From Stieleria sedimenti (GTDB lineage Bacteria; Planctomycetota; Planctomycetia; Pirellulales; Pirellulaceae), in NCBI RefSeq assembly GCF_025060895.1, contig NZ_JANZKV010000144.1, positions 1 through 64,000 on the forward strand: a stretch of 64,000 nucleotides of DNA. Direction: 5' to 3'. A program made the position numbers and the translations under genes. Below the pieces are notes generated by a model that made no database searches, was not told the origin of the DNA, and saw only the letters and a list, made by a program, of their open reading frames with translations. Shown piece after piece: positions 53,928-63,300 of the stretch. The number at the start of each line of letters is the position of its first letter. Within the stretch, counting starts at the first letter, position 1.

Positions 53928-55088
53928 TCACTTCGTTTCGTTGAAGAAGATCACCAGATTCTTCGTCTGACGCGCCGCGGCGACCAGATCAACCTTGCCG
54001 TCGCCGTTCAAGTCGCCCGCCTTCAGATCTTCTACGGCGATCCGTTCACCGGAGATCCGAGTTTGACGCCATTCGGTTCCCTCATCGTTGGTCGGCGTAA
54101 ACATCATGATTCCCGGCACGCCCGGCTCATTCATCGCCCGCCAGCCGACGACGATCTGATCGGACCCGACGCCCAGGTAATCGGCGACCGCCAGTGCATG
54201 CCCGTCTTTGAGTTCATCGCTCAGCACCGGAAGCGGCGTCCAAAGAGCACCTTTTTGATCGGGTTGGCGGTAGGCGGCACAGCGTTGACCGTGCTTGGGC
54301 TCGACGGTGGCGATAAAACGTTGGCCGCCTGGCAGTCGTGCGTCACGAATCTCGCCGGCAAATTGGTCGGTCAGCTGAGTCGAATTCCAACCGTCCCGCT
54401 GCCGGTCAAAATGCCAAACACCTTCTTTGGCCGCGATGATCAGTTCCTCTTCGACATCGTCGTCCCAATTGACCGAATGAAAGTTGTGCGAAAGGTGCAG
54501 GAAATCGCAGACAACGTCGTAGTGCCAGGGAGCGTCGGGATCTTCGGGCTTGGAATAGGCCAGCACCTTCAACCCCGGCCCGTCTCCCTCCACGCTGCCT
54601 TTGCCACGCAAGGGTTTGACCACCAATTGGTACTCGTTGTTCGTCCCGCGGACCCAGTGCATGCGGTGGGTACTCGGCTCGTTGTGCAACTGGACCGCCC
54701 GCCACATTTCCGTCCGGTCCTGCGGCGGAACCAGGTAGAACACCGCGCCGTCTTTGACACTTTCGCGATAATTCCATTGACCGCCGACTGCGATTTCACA
54801 CTTGCCATCGCCGTCGATGTCGCGTGCGGTCACGCACACGTTGTCGCGTTGGGTCAGGTCCCGGGCGATCACATGTTTCGTCCAGTTGGGGTTTTCGTAC
54901 CACTGGATCGTGTTCTTGTCGGCCAGCACGATGTCGGTTTTTGAGTCGCCGTTGACGTCAGCCAGTTGGATGCCGTAGCCGATTTGGATCTGGTCAATCT
55001 CCACCGCCTTCCACGAAAACTCTGGTATCGGCTCGGCAAACGCTGTCGGCGCGATCAGGCAGAAGACGGCGAGCGAAAATTTCCACAT
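53928..55088 (-). CDS. Secreted FG-GAP/VCBS repeat protein
   Basis: A 386-residue exported protein with signal peptide MWKFSLAVFCLIAPTAFA and a propeller of FG-GAP/VCBS-type repeats. Asp-rich calcium loops recur, for example LADVNGDSKTDIVLADKN near 42-59, ARDIDGDGKCEIAVGGQWN near 88-106 and AGDLNGDGKVDLVAAARQTK near 356-375. Between them are sequences such as NFHSVNWDDDVEEELIIAAKEGVW. Such proteins usually bind surfaces or polysaccharides. No catalytic motif is seen. It lies between the ROK and the second sulfatase genes and is divergent from the latter, so a joint role in sulfated-sugar use is possible but not shown. Confidence 0.85.
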   Translation of the reverse strand: MWKFSLAVFCLIAPTAFAEPIPEFSWKAVEIDQIQIGYGIQLADVNGDSKTDIVLADKNTIQWYENPNWTKHVIARDLTQRDNVCVTARDIDGDGKCEIAVGGQWNYRESVKDGAVFYLVPPQDRTEMWRAVQLHNEPSTHRMHWVRGTNNEYQLVVKPLRGKGSVEGDGPGLKVLAYSKPEDPDAPWHYDVVCDFLHLSHNFHSVNWDDDVEEELIIAAKEGVWHFDRQRDGWNSTQLTDQFAGEIRDARLPGGQRFIATVEPKHGQRCAAYRQPDQKGALWTPLPVLSDELKDGHALAVADYLGVGSDQIVVGWRAMNEPGVPGIMMFTPTNDEGTEWRQTRISGERIAVEDLKAGDLNGDGKVDLVAAARQTKNLVIFFNETK

Positions 55089-55312
55089 GACGGTTGTTCC
55101 TGGTCGAAAGGGGGCACAAACAAGTGGGATAGGCTTTCAGCCTGTCGATGCAGCCATGACAGGCCGGAAGCCAATTCCATGGTTCCGATCCGCTCTCTCG
55201 CCTGCACGCGATCCTCGGTTGCCGTGTTCCCGCATCATAGCACGGATTCTGCAATAATTGGCTGGCGACGCTCCAGACCCTCTCCACCGATACCGCACGC
55301 AGCGAACTCACC

Positions 55313-56803
55313 ATGAACCACTTTCGATTCCGACCGGCGTTGGCCATCGCGGCAGCCTGCCTGGCTTGCGGCCTCGCATACGGCCTTTCTTTCTCAGCCA
55401 CGTGCCCAGCCGCCGAACGGCCGAACGTTTTGTTTCTGATTTGCGACGACTTGAACTGCGACATCGGTTGTTATGGCCACGACCAAGTAAAAACTCCGCA
55501 CATCGATGCGCTGGCGGAGCGCGGGGTCCGCTTCGCCAACGCGCATTGCCAATATCCGCTCTGTGGCCCCAGCCGAGCCTCCTTCATGACCGGCTGGTAT
55601 CCGGACCAAACACTGATCCACCGCAACGCGATCCATCTTCGCGAGCGCGCCCCCAACGTGAACACCTTGTCCCAGCACTTTCGTGACGCCGATTACTTCG
55701 CCACACGGATCGGCAAGATCTATCACTACAACGTCCCGCTGCACATCGGCACCGGCGGCCACGACGATCCCTATTCGTGGAACGAAACCATCAATCCACG
55801 CGGACGCGACGTGATCGATCAAGACCAAGTGATCACGTTGCGACCGGGGCAATACGGCGGGACGCTCAGCTGGCTTGCCGCCGAAGGCACCGATGCCGAA
55901 CAAACCGACGGTATCGCGGCGGCTGAAACGATCAAACGATTGAAACGGTACGCCCAAACCGGCGAAAATTTCTTCTTGGCCGTCGGATTGTATCGTCCCC
56001 ACACGCCCTACGTCGCGCCCAAGCAATACTTCGACCTGTACCCGATCGATCAGATTGATGTGCCGACCGTACCGAAGGGTTATTTGGAAACGATCCCCAA
56101 ACCTGCGGCAAAGTCGCTGAGTCGGAAAAAGGAGCAGCTCAACCTGGACCCCAGCGTTGCCCGGCAAGCCATTCAAGCCTACTACGCATCGATCTCATTT
56201 GCCGACGCACAATTGGGATCGATTCTCGACGCGCTCCGGCAAACCGGACTCGACGACAACACCATCGTCCTGTTCACGTCCGATCACGGTTATCACATGG
56301 GCGAACATGGCCACTACCAAAAGACGACGTTGTTTGAAAATGCCACGCACGTCCCCTTGGTGATCGCCGGACCCGGCGTCCATGCCGGTGGCGTTGCCGA
56401 GACGATGGCGGAAATGGTCGACTTCTACCCCACGCTGTCCGAGCTGGCCGGACTGCCGGTTCCCCCATCGGTCTCCGGGGTCAGCTTGGTGCCGGCGCTT
56501 CAAGATCCCAACGCGATCGTGCGTGAATCAGCCTTCACCCAGTACGACATCGGCTACAGCATTCGAACGCCAACGTTTCGCTACACCAGTTGGGGAAACG
56601 ATGGCAGCGGTGGCGTCGAGCTGTACGACGTGTCCAAGGACCCTGCCGAAATGAACAACGTGGCCGACGATCCGTCGTACGAAACGCAACGCCGTCGCCT
56701 GGCAGCACACTTGCGCGACCGAATCGAACAGGCGGCCGCCGTTCCCGCGGGCAGCCGACGCGTCCAGGTGCAGTTCGATCGCCAGCTTCGATCAAAGAAC
56801 TGA
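55313..56803 (+). CDS. Secreted sulfatase, second iduronate-2-sulfatase-like copy
   Basis: A 496-residue exported sulfatase. The N-terminal signal is RPALAIAAACLACGLAYG (about residues 7-24). Cys84 in C-G-P-S-R (residues 84-88) is the formylglycine precursor. Metal-site segments are FLICDDLNCDIGCYGHD near 41-57 and LFTSDHGYHMGEHGHYQK near 320-337. It differs from the sulfatase at 50800 (CNPSR and shared GYHMGE motif), so the two are related paralogues that could attack different sulfate positions. The 3' end overlaps the convergent antiporter gene by 12 nt. Its 5' end is divergent from the FG-GAP gene. Confidence 0.93.
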   Translation: MNHFRFRPALAIAAACLACGLAYGLSFSATCPAAERPNVLFLICDDLNCDIGCYGHDQVKTPHIDALAERGVRFANAHCQYPLCGPSRASFMTGWYPDQTLIHRNAIHLRERAPNVNTLSQHFRDADYFATRIGKIYHYNVPLHIGTGGHDDPYSWNETINPRGRDVIDQDQVITLRPGQYGGTLSWLAAEGTDAEQTDGIAAAETIKRLKRYAQTGENFFLAVGLYRPHTPYVAPKQYFDLYPIDQIDVPTVPKGYLETIPKPAAKSLSRKKEQLNLDPSVARQAIQAYYASISFADAQLGSILDALRQTGLDDNTIVLFTSDHGYHMGEHGHYQKTTLFENATHVPLVIAGPGVHAGGVAETMAEMVDFYPTLSELAGLPVPPSVSGVSLVPALQDPNAIVRESAFTQYDIGYSIRTPTFRYTSWGNDGSGGVELYDVSKDPAEMNNVADDPSYETQRRRLAAHLRDRIEQAAAVPAGSRRVQVQFDRQLRSKN

Positions 56804-58465
56804 GTCGCTGCTCGGCGGTTCGAATCCGGGTTCCCGGTTCACCAGCCATTGATGAAGGTGGCCGGCGAGGCTTTCACCGACTTGCTGTTCGTCGCCCGTG
56901 ACCACATGGGCGCCGGCGGACACAAAGTCGTCGGTGTGAACTTCATAGCGTGACCGAACAATCACGTGAACGAACGGTGCGTTGCGGCGGACATGCTTCA
57001 GAATGGTCATCGCGGATTGGTGATGGGGAACGGTGATGACAATGGCTTTACATTCATTCAACCGTGCGTGTTCGAGCACATCACTCTGTGTGGCATCGCC
57101 GATCTCCGCGTGAAAACCCAGCTGCTGGGCCTTGCGGACGCCGACTTGGTTCAATTCGACGATCGTGACCCGCAATCCTTTGTCCACCAGTGGTCGTGCC
57201 GCGATTTGGCCGGCCGGGCCGAAGCCGATGATCGCAACATCGGGCGGCGGTGTGCGTTCGCTGGTCTCGTCCGGACTTTGCCGCTGTGCACCGGTCAGGT
57301 TGGCCACCCAATTTCCTAAACGTGGCGCCGCCGGCACCAGGAACGCGCTCAGGAAAAACGAAACGATCGACGCGGAGACGACCAGCGCATAGGTGTCTTC
57401 GCTGACCACCCCGCTGGTGCGACCGATACTTCCCAGCACGAAGGCGAACTCACCGACTTGGGCCAAACACAGCCCCGTTGCGACGGACACACGCGTCGTT
57501 TGCCCCAACAGGGCGAAGATCACCCAGATCACCAGCAGCTTTCCGACGATCAAGGCGACGACGACCAGCGCGACGATATGACCGTTCTTCACGATCCAGA
57601 TCGGGTCGGCCACCATCCCGGCGGCGCCGAAGAACAACGTCAACAAAACGACTTGCAAGGGAGAGATATCGGCGCGAATCTGGGTGGCGAATGCGGAACT
57701 GCCCAACAGCATGCCCGCCACAAACGCCCCCAGCGCCGGCGAGATCCCGGCCGCGTGGGAGGCCCAGGCCGCGCCCAGGCCGGTCACGACGGCGAAGATC
57801 ACCGTCAGTTCGCGATTGCGGTGCAGGGTCAGTGTGCCGAGAGTCAGCACTGCGATTTTAGTCAACAGCATCAAACCGACGATCAATCCGCCCGCCATCA
57901 ACAGCAAACGGCCGATGTTCCAAAGGACCTCGCCGGCACTGCCCTCCCCGCCCATGATCGTCATCAACAAGGCCAACGGCACCACCGCAATATCTTGGGT
58001 CAGCAAGACGCCCAAACAGTTCCGGCCATGCGGCATCTCCACTTCACCGCGCTCGGACAAAATCCGCAGCACCACCGCCGTGCTGCTGAGCGCGACCATC
58101 GCACCGAACGCGACCGATTCTTTGCCACCCAAACCGAACAGACGAGCACCGGCAAACGCCAACACCATCGTTAGCACGACCTGAGAGGCTCCACCGAGTA
58201 GCGGCTTTGTACCGAGTTTCTTCAGCCGCTCGACCGAAAACTCCAGCCCCAAACTGAACAGCAGCAACGCGACACCAAGCTCCGCGATCGCCTCGATCTC
58301 ATGTTCCGAACCGACCGCGTGAAGGCTTCCGGGCCCGCCCAGCATCATGCCCGCAAACAGGTAACCGACAATCGGACTCTGCCCGAATCGCGAGAACACG
58401 CCGCCGACGAGCAGCGACGCCCCCAGCAGGACCACGATGTCTCGAAGAATCGTCCAAAGTTCCAT
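56792..58465 (-). CDS. Kef-type cation:proton antiporter with RCK domain
   Basis: A 557-residue inner-membrane protein. Residues about 5-380 form a CPA2/Kef-type exchanger with roughly 12 membrane helices: VVLLGASLLVGGVFSRFGQS, VGYLFAGMMLGG and the conserved LLFSLGLEFSVERL (near 67-80). Residues about 395-530 are a Rossmann-like RCK/TrkA-N domain (VAIIGFGPAGQIAARPLV, then VELNQVGVRKAQQLG, GDATQSDVLEHARL) that binds NAD(H) or nucleotide and gates transport. The C-terminal RCK_C part is short or missing. ATG 58465 is chosen over an in-frame upstream Met because the membrane part starts there (MELWTILRDIVV). Expected role is K+ or Na+/H+ exchange, pH or stress control. Confidence 0.88.
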   Translation of the reverse strand: MELWTILRDIVVLLGASLLVGGVFSRFGQSPIVGYLFAGMMLGGPGSLHAVGSEHEIEAIAELGVALLLFSLGLEFSVERLKKLGTKPLLGGASQVVLTMVLAFAGARLFGLGGKESVAFGAMVALSSTAVVLRILSERGEVEMPHGRNCLGVLLTQDIAVVPLALLMTIMGGEGSAGEVLWNIGRLLLMAGGLIVGLMLLTKIAVLTLGTLTLHRNRELTVIFAVVTGLGAAWASHAAGISPALGAFVAGMLLGSSAFATQIRADISPLQVVLLTLFFGAAGMVADPIWIVKNGHIVALVVVALIVGKLLVIWVIFALLGQTTRVSVATGLCLAQVGEFAFVLGSIGRTSGVVSEDTYALVVSASIVSFFLSAFLVPAAPRLGNWVANLTGAQRQSPDETSERTPPPDVAIIGFGPAGQIAARPLVDKGLRVTIVELNQVGVRKAQQLGFHAEIGDATQSDVLEHARLNECKAIVITVPHHQSAMTILKHVRRNAPFVHVIVRSRYEVHTDDFVSAGAHVVTGDEQQVGESLAGHLHQWLVNREPGFEPPSSDSVL

Positions 58466-58803
58466 AAAGTCCTTCTGTGTCGAACGAACGTGACGGGGAT
58501 CGGGCGGAATCAGCCTCAAATGTGGCGGCCATTGAAATCTTTGTCATCACAGCCGACCGCGGTTTCCAGAGTAGCGGTGGGGTCCGCCGCCTTGAACCCG
58601 CCCTATCGTCACGTCAAAACCCGCAACCAAATCACCGCCGCGCCCCGCGCGTTTCGATGACCCAACGGAACCTTGTTTCCACCACACCGCAGGGACAGTT
58701 GATCGGCCCCCGTCGTGTTGTCGCCACCGCTGTTACGCGTTCCGCTGGGGTGCCAGCAGTTTTATCGGTCTGGCCATCGAAAAGAAGACCCACGGATAGA
58801 ACA
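58466..58803. other. Intergenic stretch, no gene seen
   Basis: 338 nt between the antiporter start and the end of the next minus-strand gene. No repeat family of the window, tRNA or plausible coding frame was recognised. It is expected to hold the antiporter promoter. Confidence 0.4.
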
Positions 58804-60066
58804 CTACGGCAGCATGGCAACGCGTCGCGCTTTCCAATAGGCTGCCAGGTGATAGACGATGCCGCAGCTGGAATTGTGCAGGTAGTCGGTTTGCAGGATC
58901 AGACGTTCGAGATGCTGCTGTTGCGCCGCGTCGATCGAGGCGCCGTGGACCATCATCGGAACCAGTGCCGATTCCCCGGCTTCGCGGAACAGATGCCAAA
59001 TCTCGCGATAGGGTCCCCATTGTGGATTGGGGTAGCCGGCTTGATTGATCCAATCCTTGACCTGTCGCCAATCGGGACCGAGCATCCGCAACTGTTGATC
59101 GGTTTTGCCGGCGATCGATTGCATCACCTGGGCGAGTCGGGGGGCGGCGAGCGAGCTGACATGTTCCATCGTGTGATGGATCTCGGCTTTCAATTCGCTG
59201 TCGGGTTCCAGGTCGTAGAGCACTTCCAACGAACACTGCATTTGCAGCAGCGCGTAGGCCGGGTTGTGTTTGGACGGCGTCGCTGATTGCTTCACGGCCT
59301 CGGTGACATACTGCCGCCACAGTTGGCGGTAACGCAGCTCGCCGGTCGTTTCCCAGGCGGCGGCATAGATCATCGGCAGCCGGGCGGCCTCGTGAGCCTG
59401 GACATTCCACATGCGACAAATGCCCAGCGGGCAACGCGTGCCATCGGCCCGACAGAAATCATAGTTGTTTTCCGCTGTGACAAACTCGATCATCCGCTCG
59501 GCCACTGCCGCCAGGATGTCGCGAATCTCAACCTTGGTCGCTTCATCGGCCAACGGGCTGCGGTAGTACCTCCAGAGCCCGTGGACGAAGTGGGTGTATT
59601 GGTCTCGAGACGAATTGATGTAGACGCTCTTGCGGTCTTGCGGGCAAACGTTTCGGGCGATGAATCCCGGCACCCCATGCACCGTCGCGCAGCGACGCAT
59701 CCCGCCGAACACCTCGGCCGCACGCTCGCGCAGACTGCTTTCTCCTGTGACGGCAAACCGATCGCACAGCGTGCTCAGCATCGCACCACCGAGAATCATG
59801 CCGTCTTCCATCCCCGAGCCGTAGCCGCAGGGATTGGGGTACTGCCGGGCGACCTCTTCCGCGGTCGGCAGGTGCGACAATTCCTTGCCGGGTTCGTAAC
59901 TGCTCAGGTAATCCATGAACGTTTGCGAATCCGGTTGGAAGAACCGGTCCCAAACGACCGCCCAGGCCTGGTCGATCTTGGTTTCCAAGGTCGCCGCGGG
60001 TTCCGTTGCGCCGAGTGCGGTCGGAACGGTCAAACACAGTAGGGTCAGCAAGACAAAGGTTTTCAT
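58804..60066 (-). CDS. Secreted helical protein of unknown function
   Basis: A 420-residue exported protein. The signal peptide MKTFVLLTLLCLTVPTALGA sets the start at ATG 60066; an in-frame extension to 60306 lacks a signal and is rejected. The body is strongly helical, with many aromatic and Gly-rich turns (GYGSGMEDGMILGGAMLSTL near 83-102; DQYTHFVHGLWRYYRSP near 156; YNFCRADGTRCPLGICRMWN-like run near 203-222; KHNPAYALLQMQCSLEVLYD). Repeated helix-pair motifs are reminiscent of an (alpha/alpha)6-barrel sugar-acting enzyme such as a glucuronyl hydrolase, but no catalytic residues can be assigned. It is divergent from the fusion gene. Confidence 0.6.
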   Translation of the reverse strand: MKTFVLLTLLCLTVPTALGATEPAATLETKIDQAWAVVWDRFFQPDSQTFMDYLSSYEPGKELSHLPTAEEVARQYPNPCGYGSGMEDGMILGGAMLSTLCDRFAVTGESSLRERAAEVFGGMRRCATVHGVPGFIARNVCPQDRKSVYINSSRDQYTHFVHGLWRYYRSPLADEATKVEIRDILAAVAERMIEFVTAENNYDFCRADGTRCPLGICRMWNVQAHEAARLPMIYAAAWETTGELRYRQLWRQYVTEAVKQSATPSKHNPAYALLQMQCSLEVLYDLEPDSELKAEIHHTMEHVSSLAAPRLAQVMQSIAGKTDQQLRMLGPDWRQVKDWINQAGYPNPQWGPYREIWHLFREAGESALVPMMVHGASIDAAQQQHLERLILQTDYLHNSSCGIVYHLAAYWKARRVAMLP

Positions 60067-60391
60067 TTCACGAAACAAGAGGGATGCCGAAAACGGCACG
60101 AACGGATCGGTTGAGGGGGCCGATGTGACGATTGCGTGGGGGATCCCCCCCGAAAATGCAGCGAATCGCGAGGCCGCGGCGAGTGCTCGTGATTTTTCGT
60201 AGAATTGGGGCGTCGTAAAGGGTGGTGCCGACAGACTATCCTGTATCGTCGCATCAGGAGCCGTTTGACCGTCATATTTGGATCTCCCGCCCTCCGGGTA
60301 CTCCACTGTCGTCCATTGAGTCTGGGCGACGAGGGTGGAGACGTCCGATGGAGACCGACGGTCGACCGATCTTTATTTCGTCGATCGTCCC
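60067..60391. other. Divergent intergenic region before the FAAL fusion gene
   Basis: 325 nt with no gene. It contains a palindrome GGGGGATCCCCC (60140-60151) and should hold promoters for the secreted protein and the fusion gene. The true start of the fusion gene is uncertain: GTG 60335, ATG 60392 or GTG 60464, none with a good ribosome-binding site. Confidence 0.4.
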
Positions 60392-63300
60392 ATGGATCGG
60401 GAAGGGACACTGGCAGGATGCCAGGGCCGTTCGACAAAACGTTTTCACGCGTTGGTTTGGTTCGTGGATTTTAAGCAATTTTTTGGCAGCGTCGCTCCCC
60501 CAACGGATCACTACGTTGCGATCCTCCGGCATTGGGCCGAGCATCGCAGCGATTCGGTGGCGTTCCGTTTCACAGACGTCGAGACACACGACACCTCGCT
60601 CACTTACGATGAGCTGTGGCAGGAAGTTCGCGCGCTGGCGGGGTATCTTCAGGGCAAGTGTCGAATACGGCCGGGCGATCGGGTCTTGTTGTTGTATCCG
60701 CCCGGTTTGGACTTTATCGTCGGTTTCTTCGCCTGTCATGCCGCCGGTGCGATCGCCGTCCCGGCGTTCCCTCCACGATCCAATCGTAAAGCGTCCCGCA
60801 TCCGTTCGATCGTCGTTGATGCCGATGCGAAGTGGGCGTTGACGACGTGCGGCATTGCCGAACGTCTGACCGGCCAAACCTGGCACGAAGACTTGGTCGG
60901 CGTGCAGATCCTGGGCACCGACAGCCTCAGTTGCCGCGACCTCGATCGCTACCGTGAACCGGCGATCGACGGCAACACGCTGGGTGTGCTGCAATACACC
61001 TCCGGTTCGACCGGATCGCCGAAGGGCGTGATGTTGACTCAGCGGAATCTGGTCGCCAACGCCGAACTGATTTGGCACGCGTTTGAACCCAGGCCGCAAA
61101 CGATCGGACTGTCCTGGCTTCCGACCTACCACGACATGGGCTTGGTCGGTGGCATTCTGATGCCGTTGTTCCTCGGCTGCACCAACGTGCTGATGAGCCC
61201 GATGACTTTCCTGCAACGGCCGGTCCGCTGGTTGCGTGCGATCACCGAATATGGCGTCACCGTCACCGGCGGCCCTAACTTTTCTTATCAGTTGTGTGTC
61301 GACAAGATCGCCGAACGGGAGATGGACGGGTTGGACCTGAGCACGTTGGAGATCGCGTTCAACGGTGCCGAGCCGATCCGCCCCAATACCTTGGAAGCGT
61401 TTCGGCGCAAGTTTGAACCGTACGGGTTTCGTTCCTCGGCGAGCTTGCCGTGTTACGGGATGGCGGAAACGACGCTGATCGTGACCGGCGGCCCGAGCGA
61501 TCCGCGTCCGGTGATGCGCTGCTTTGATCGCTTTGAACTCGATAAAAAACACGTCGTCCCGCGTGCCGAAGACGATCCCGCGGCGCGCAAATTGGTCGGT
61601 TGCGGCGCCGTGCTTCCCAACGAAACGGTGCTGATCGTTGACCCCGACACCCGTCAAGTGCTCGCCGATGACCAGATCGGTGAGATTTGGGTGGACAGCC
61701 CCTCGGTCGGCGCCGGGTATTATCAGCGGAAAGAGGCGACTGAGCGGACTTTCAAAGCGCTAACGGACGACGGACGCGGCCCGTTTTTGCGCACCGGCGA
61801 TTTGGGATTCTTGTACGACGGTCAGCTCTACGTTTCCGGCCGGCTCAAGGACATGATCATCGTCCGTGGGGTCAATCGGTATCCCCAGGACATCGAAGAA
61901 ACCGTCGAGCGGGCCAGCTCCATCGTCCAAGCCGGAGCGGTCGGCGCCTTCGCGATGGAGCATGACGGGCGCGAACAATTGGCGATCGTTGCCGAAGCGG
62001 CCCGAGTTCGCGATGTCGATTGGGACGCCCAGATCCAATCCATTCGACGTGCCGTCACCGACGAACACGATCTGCCGCCCGATGCGGTCTATCTGGTCCG
62101 CAACAGCAGCGTGCCGAAGACCAGCAGCGGAAAAATTCAGCGACACGCCTGCCTGCACGCCGTTCGTGACAACGAACTGAAGTTGATCGCCAAGTGGGTC
62201 CGCTGGGAAGAAGTCGCTGGGATCGGCGTGGCGGTCAACGAAGCGATGCCGATGATGCAAGCCGCCGCGGCCGGAGGCCGGGGCGAAAGCATCAACGATG
62301 CCGACGTGAATCCGTTAGTGGTCGCGGCCATTCAATATCAGGTGCGAAGCGTCGCCGGTGAACGCGCCAAGTCGCTGAAACTGGACACCAACATCGTGCT
62401 CGATCTGGGGCTCGATAGCCTGGAACGACTGGAAATCGCGCGGAACCTCGAACGGACCTTCGGCGGGCGATTCCCCGAACAGGTCCTCGACGAAATCGAG
62501 ACGATCGGCCAAACCGCGCTGGCCGTCCAACGCTACCTGCCGCCGGGGGCCGATGCACGTGCCGAAGCGATGCTCTCCGGTACGACCGAGGTTTCCACCG
62601 AAACCCTCGCCGCAGGCATCGAATCACGACCGGCCAAGCAAGAAGTGGTCGTGGAGCCGGAAGATCGTGTGGAGCAATTCGCCGAGTATCGCCGGCTGAA
62701 AGCGACGATGGAGCAGATGCGGATGACGGGTGTGCCCAATCCGTACTTCACCGTCCACGACAGCATTGTCGCCGACACAACCGTCATCAACGGACAAGAA
62801 CTGATCAGCTTTGCGAGCTACAACTACCTGGGGCTGAGCGGCCATCCGGACGTTTCCCAAGCCGCCGCCGATTCGGTCAAGCGATACGGCACCAGCGTCT
62901 CGGCCAGCCGACTGGTGTCCGGTGAAAAACCGATCCACGGCCAACTGGAACGGAAGATCGCGGAGTTCATCGGGGTCGACAATTCGATTCTCATGGTCGG
63001 CGGTCACGCCACGAACGAGACGACCATCGGTCACTTGGTCGGCGAAGGCGATTTGATTCTGCATGACGCGCTGTCGCACAACAGCATCGTCCAAGGCGCG
63101 TTGCTCTCGGGTGCCCGACGCCGGCCGTTCCCGCACAACGACTACGAAGCCCTGGATCGAACGCTGGCCGAAGTCCGGTCGAAATACCGTCGCGTGCTGA
63201 TCATCGTCGAAGGCGTCTACAGCATGGACGGCGACTTTAGTAACGTGCCCGAGTTTATCGCGGTCAAAAAACGGCACCAGGCGATGTTGATGGTCGACGA

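Noticed and set aside
60140-60151. GGGGGATCCCCC as an operator for the FAAL fusion gene
   Set aside because: It is only a 12-base palindrome of low complexity, over 240 nt from the likely start, and has no second copy in the region.
60335-60391. GTG at 60335 as the start of the FAAL fusion gene
   Set aside because: It has no ribosome-binding site, and the added residues lie before the ligase domain. ATG 60392 is used; GTG 60464, just before the ligase homology begins, is also possible.
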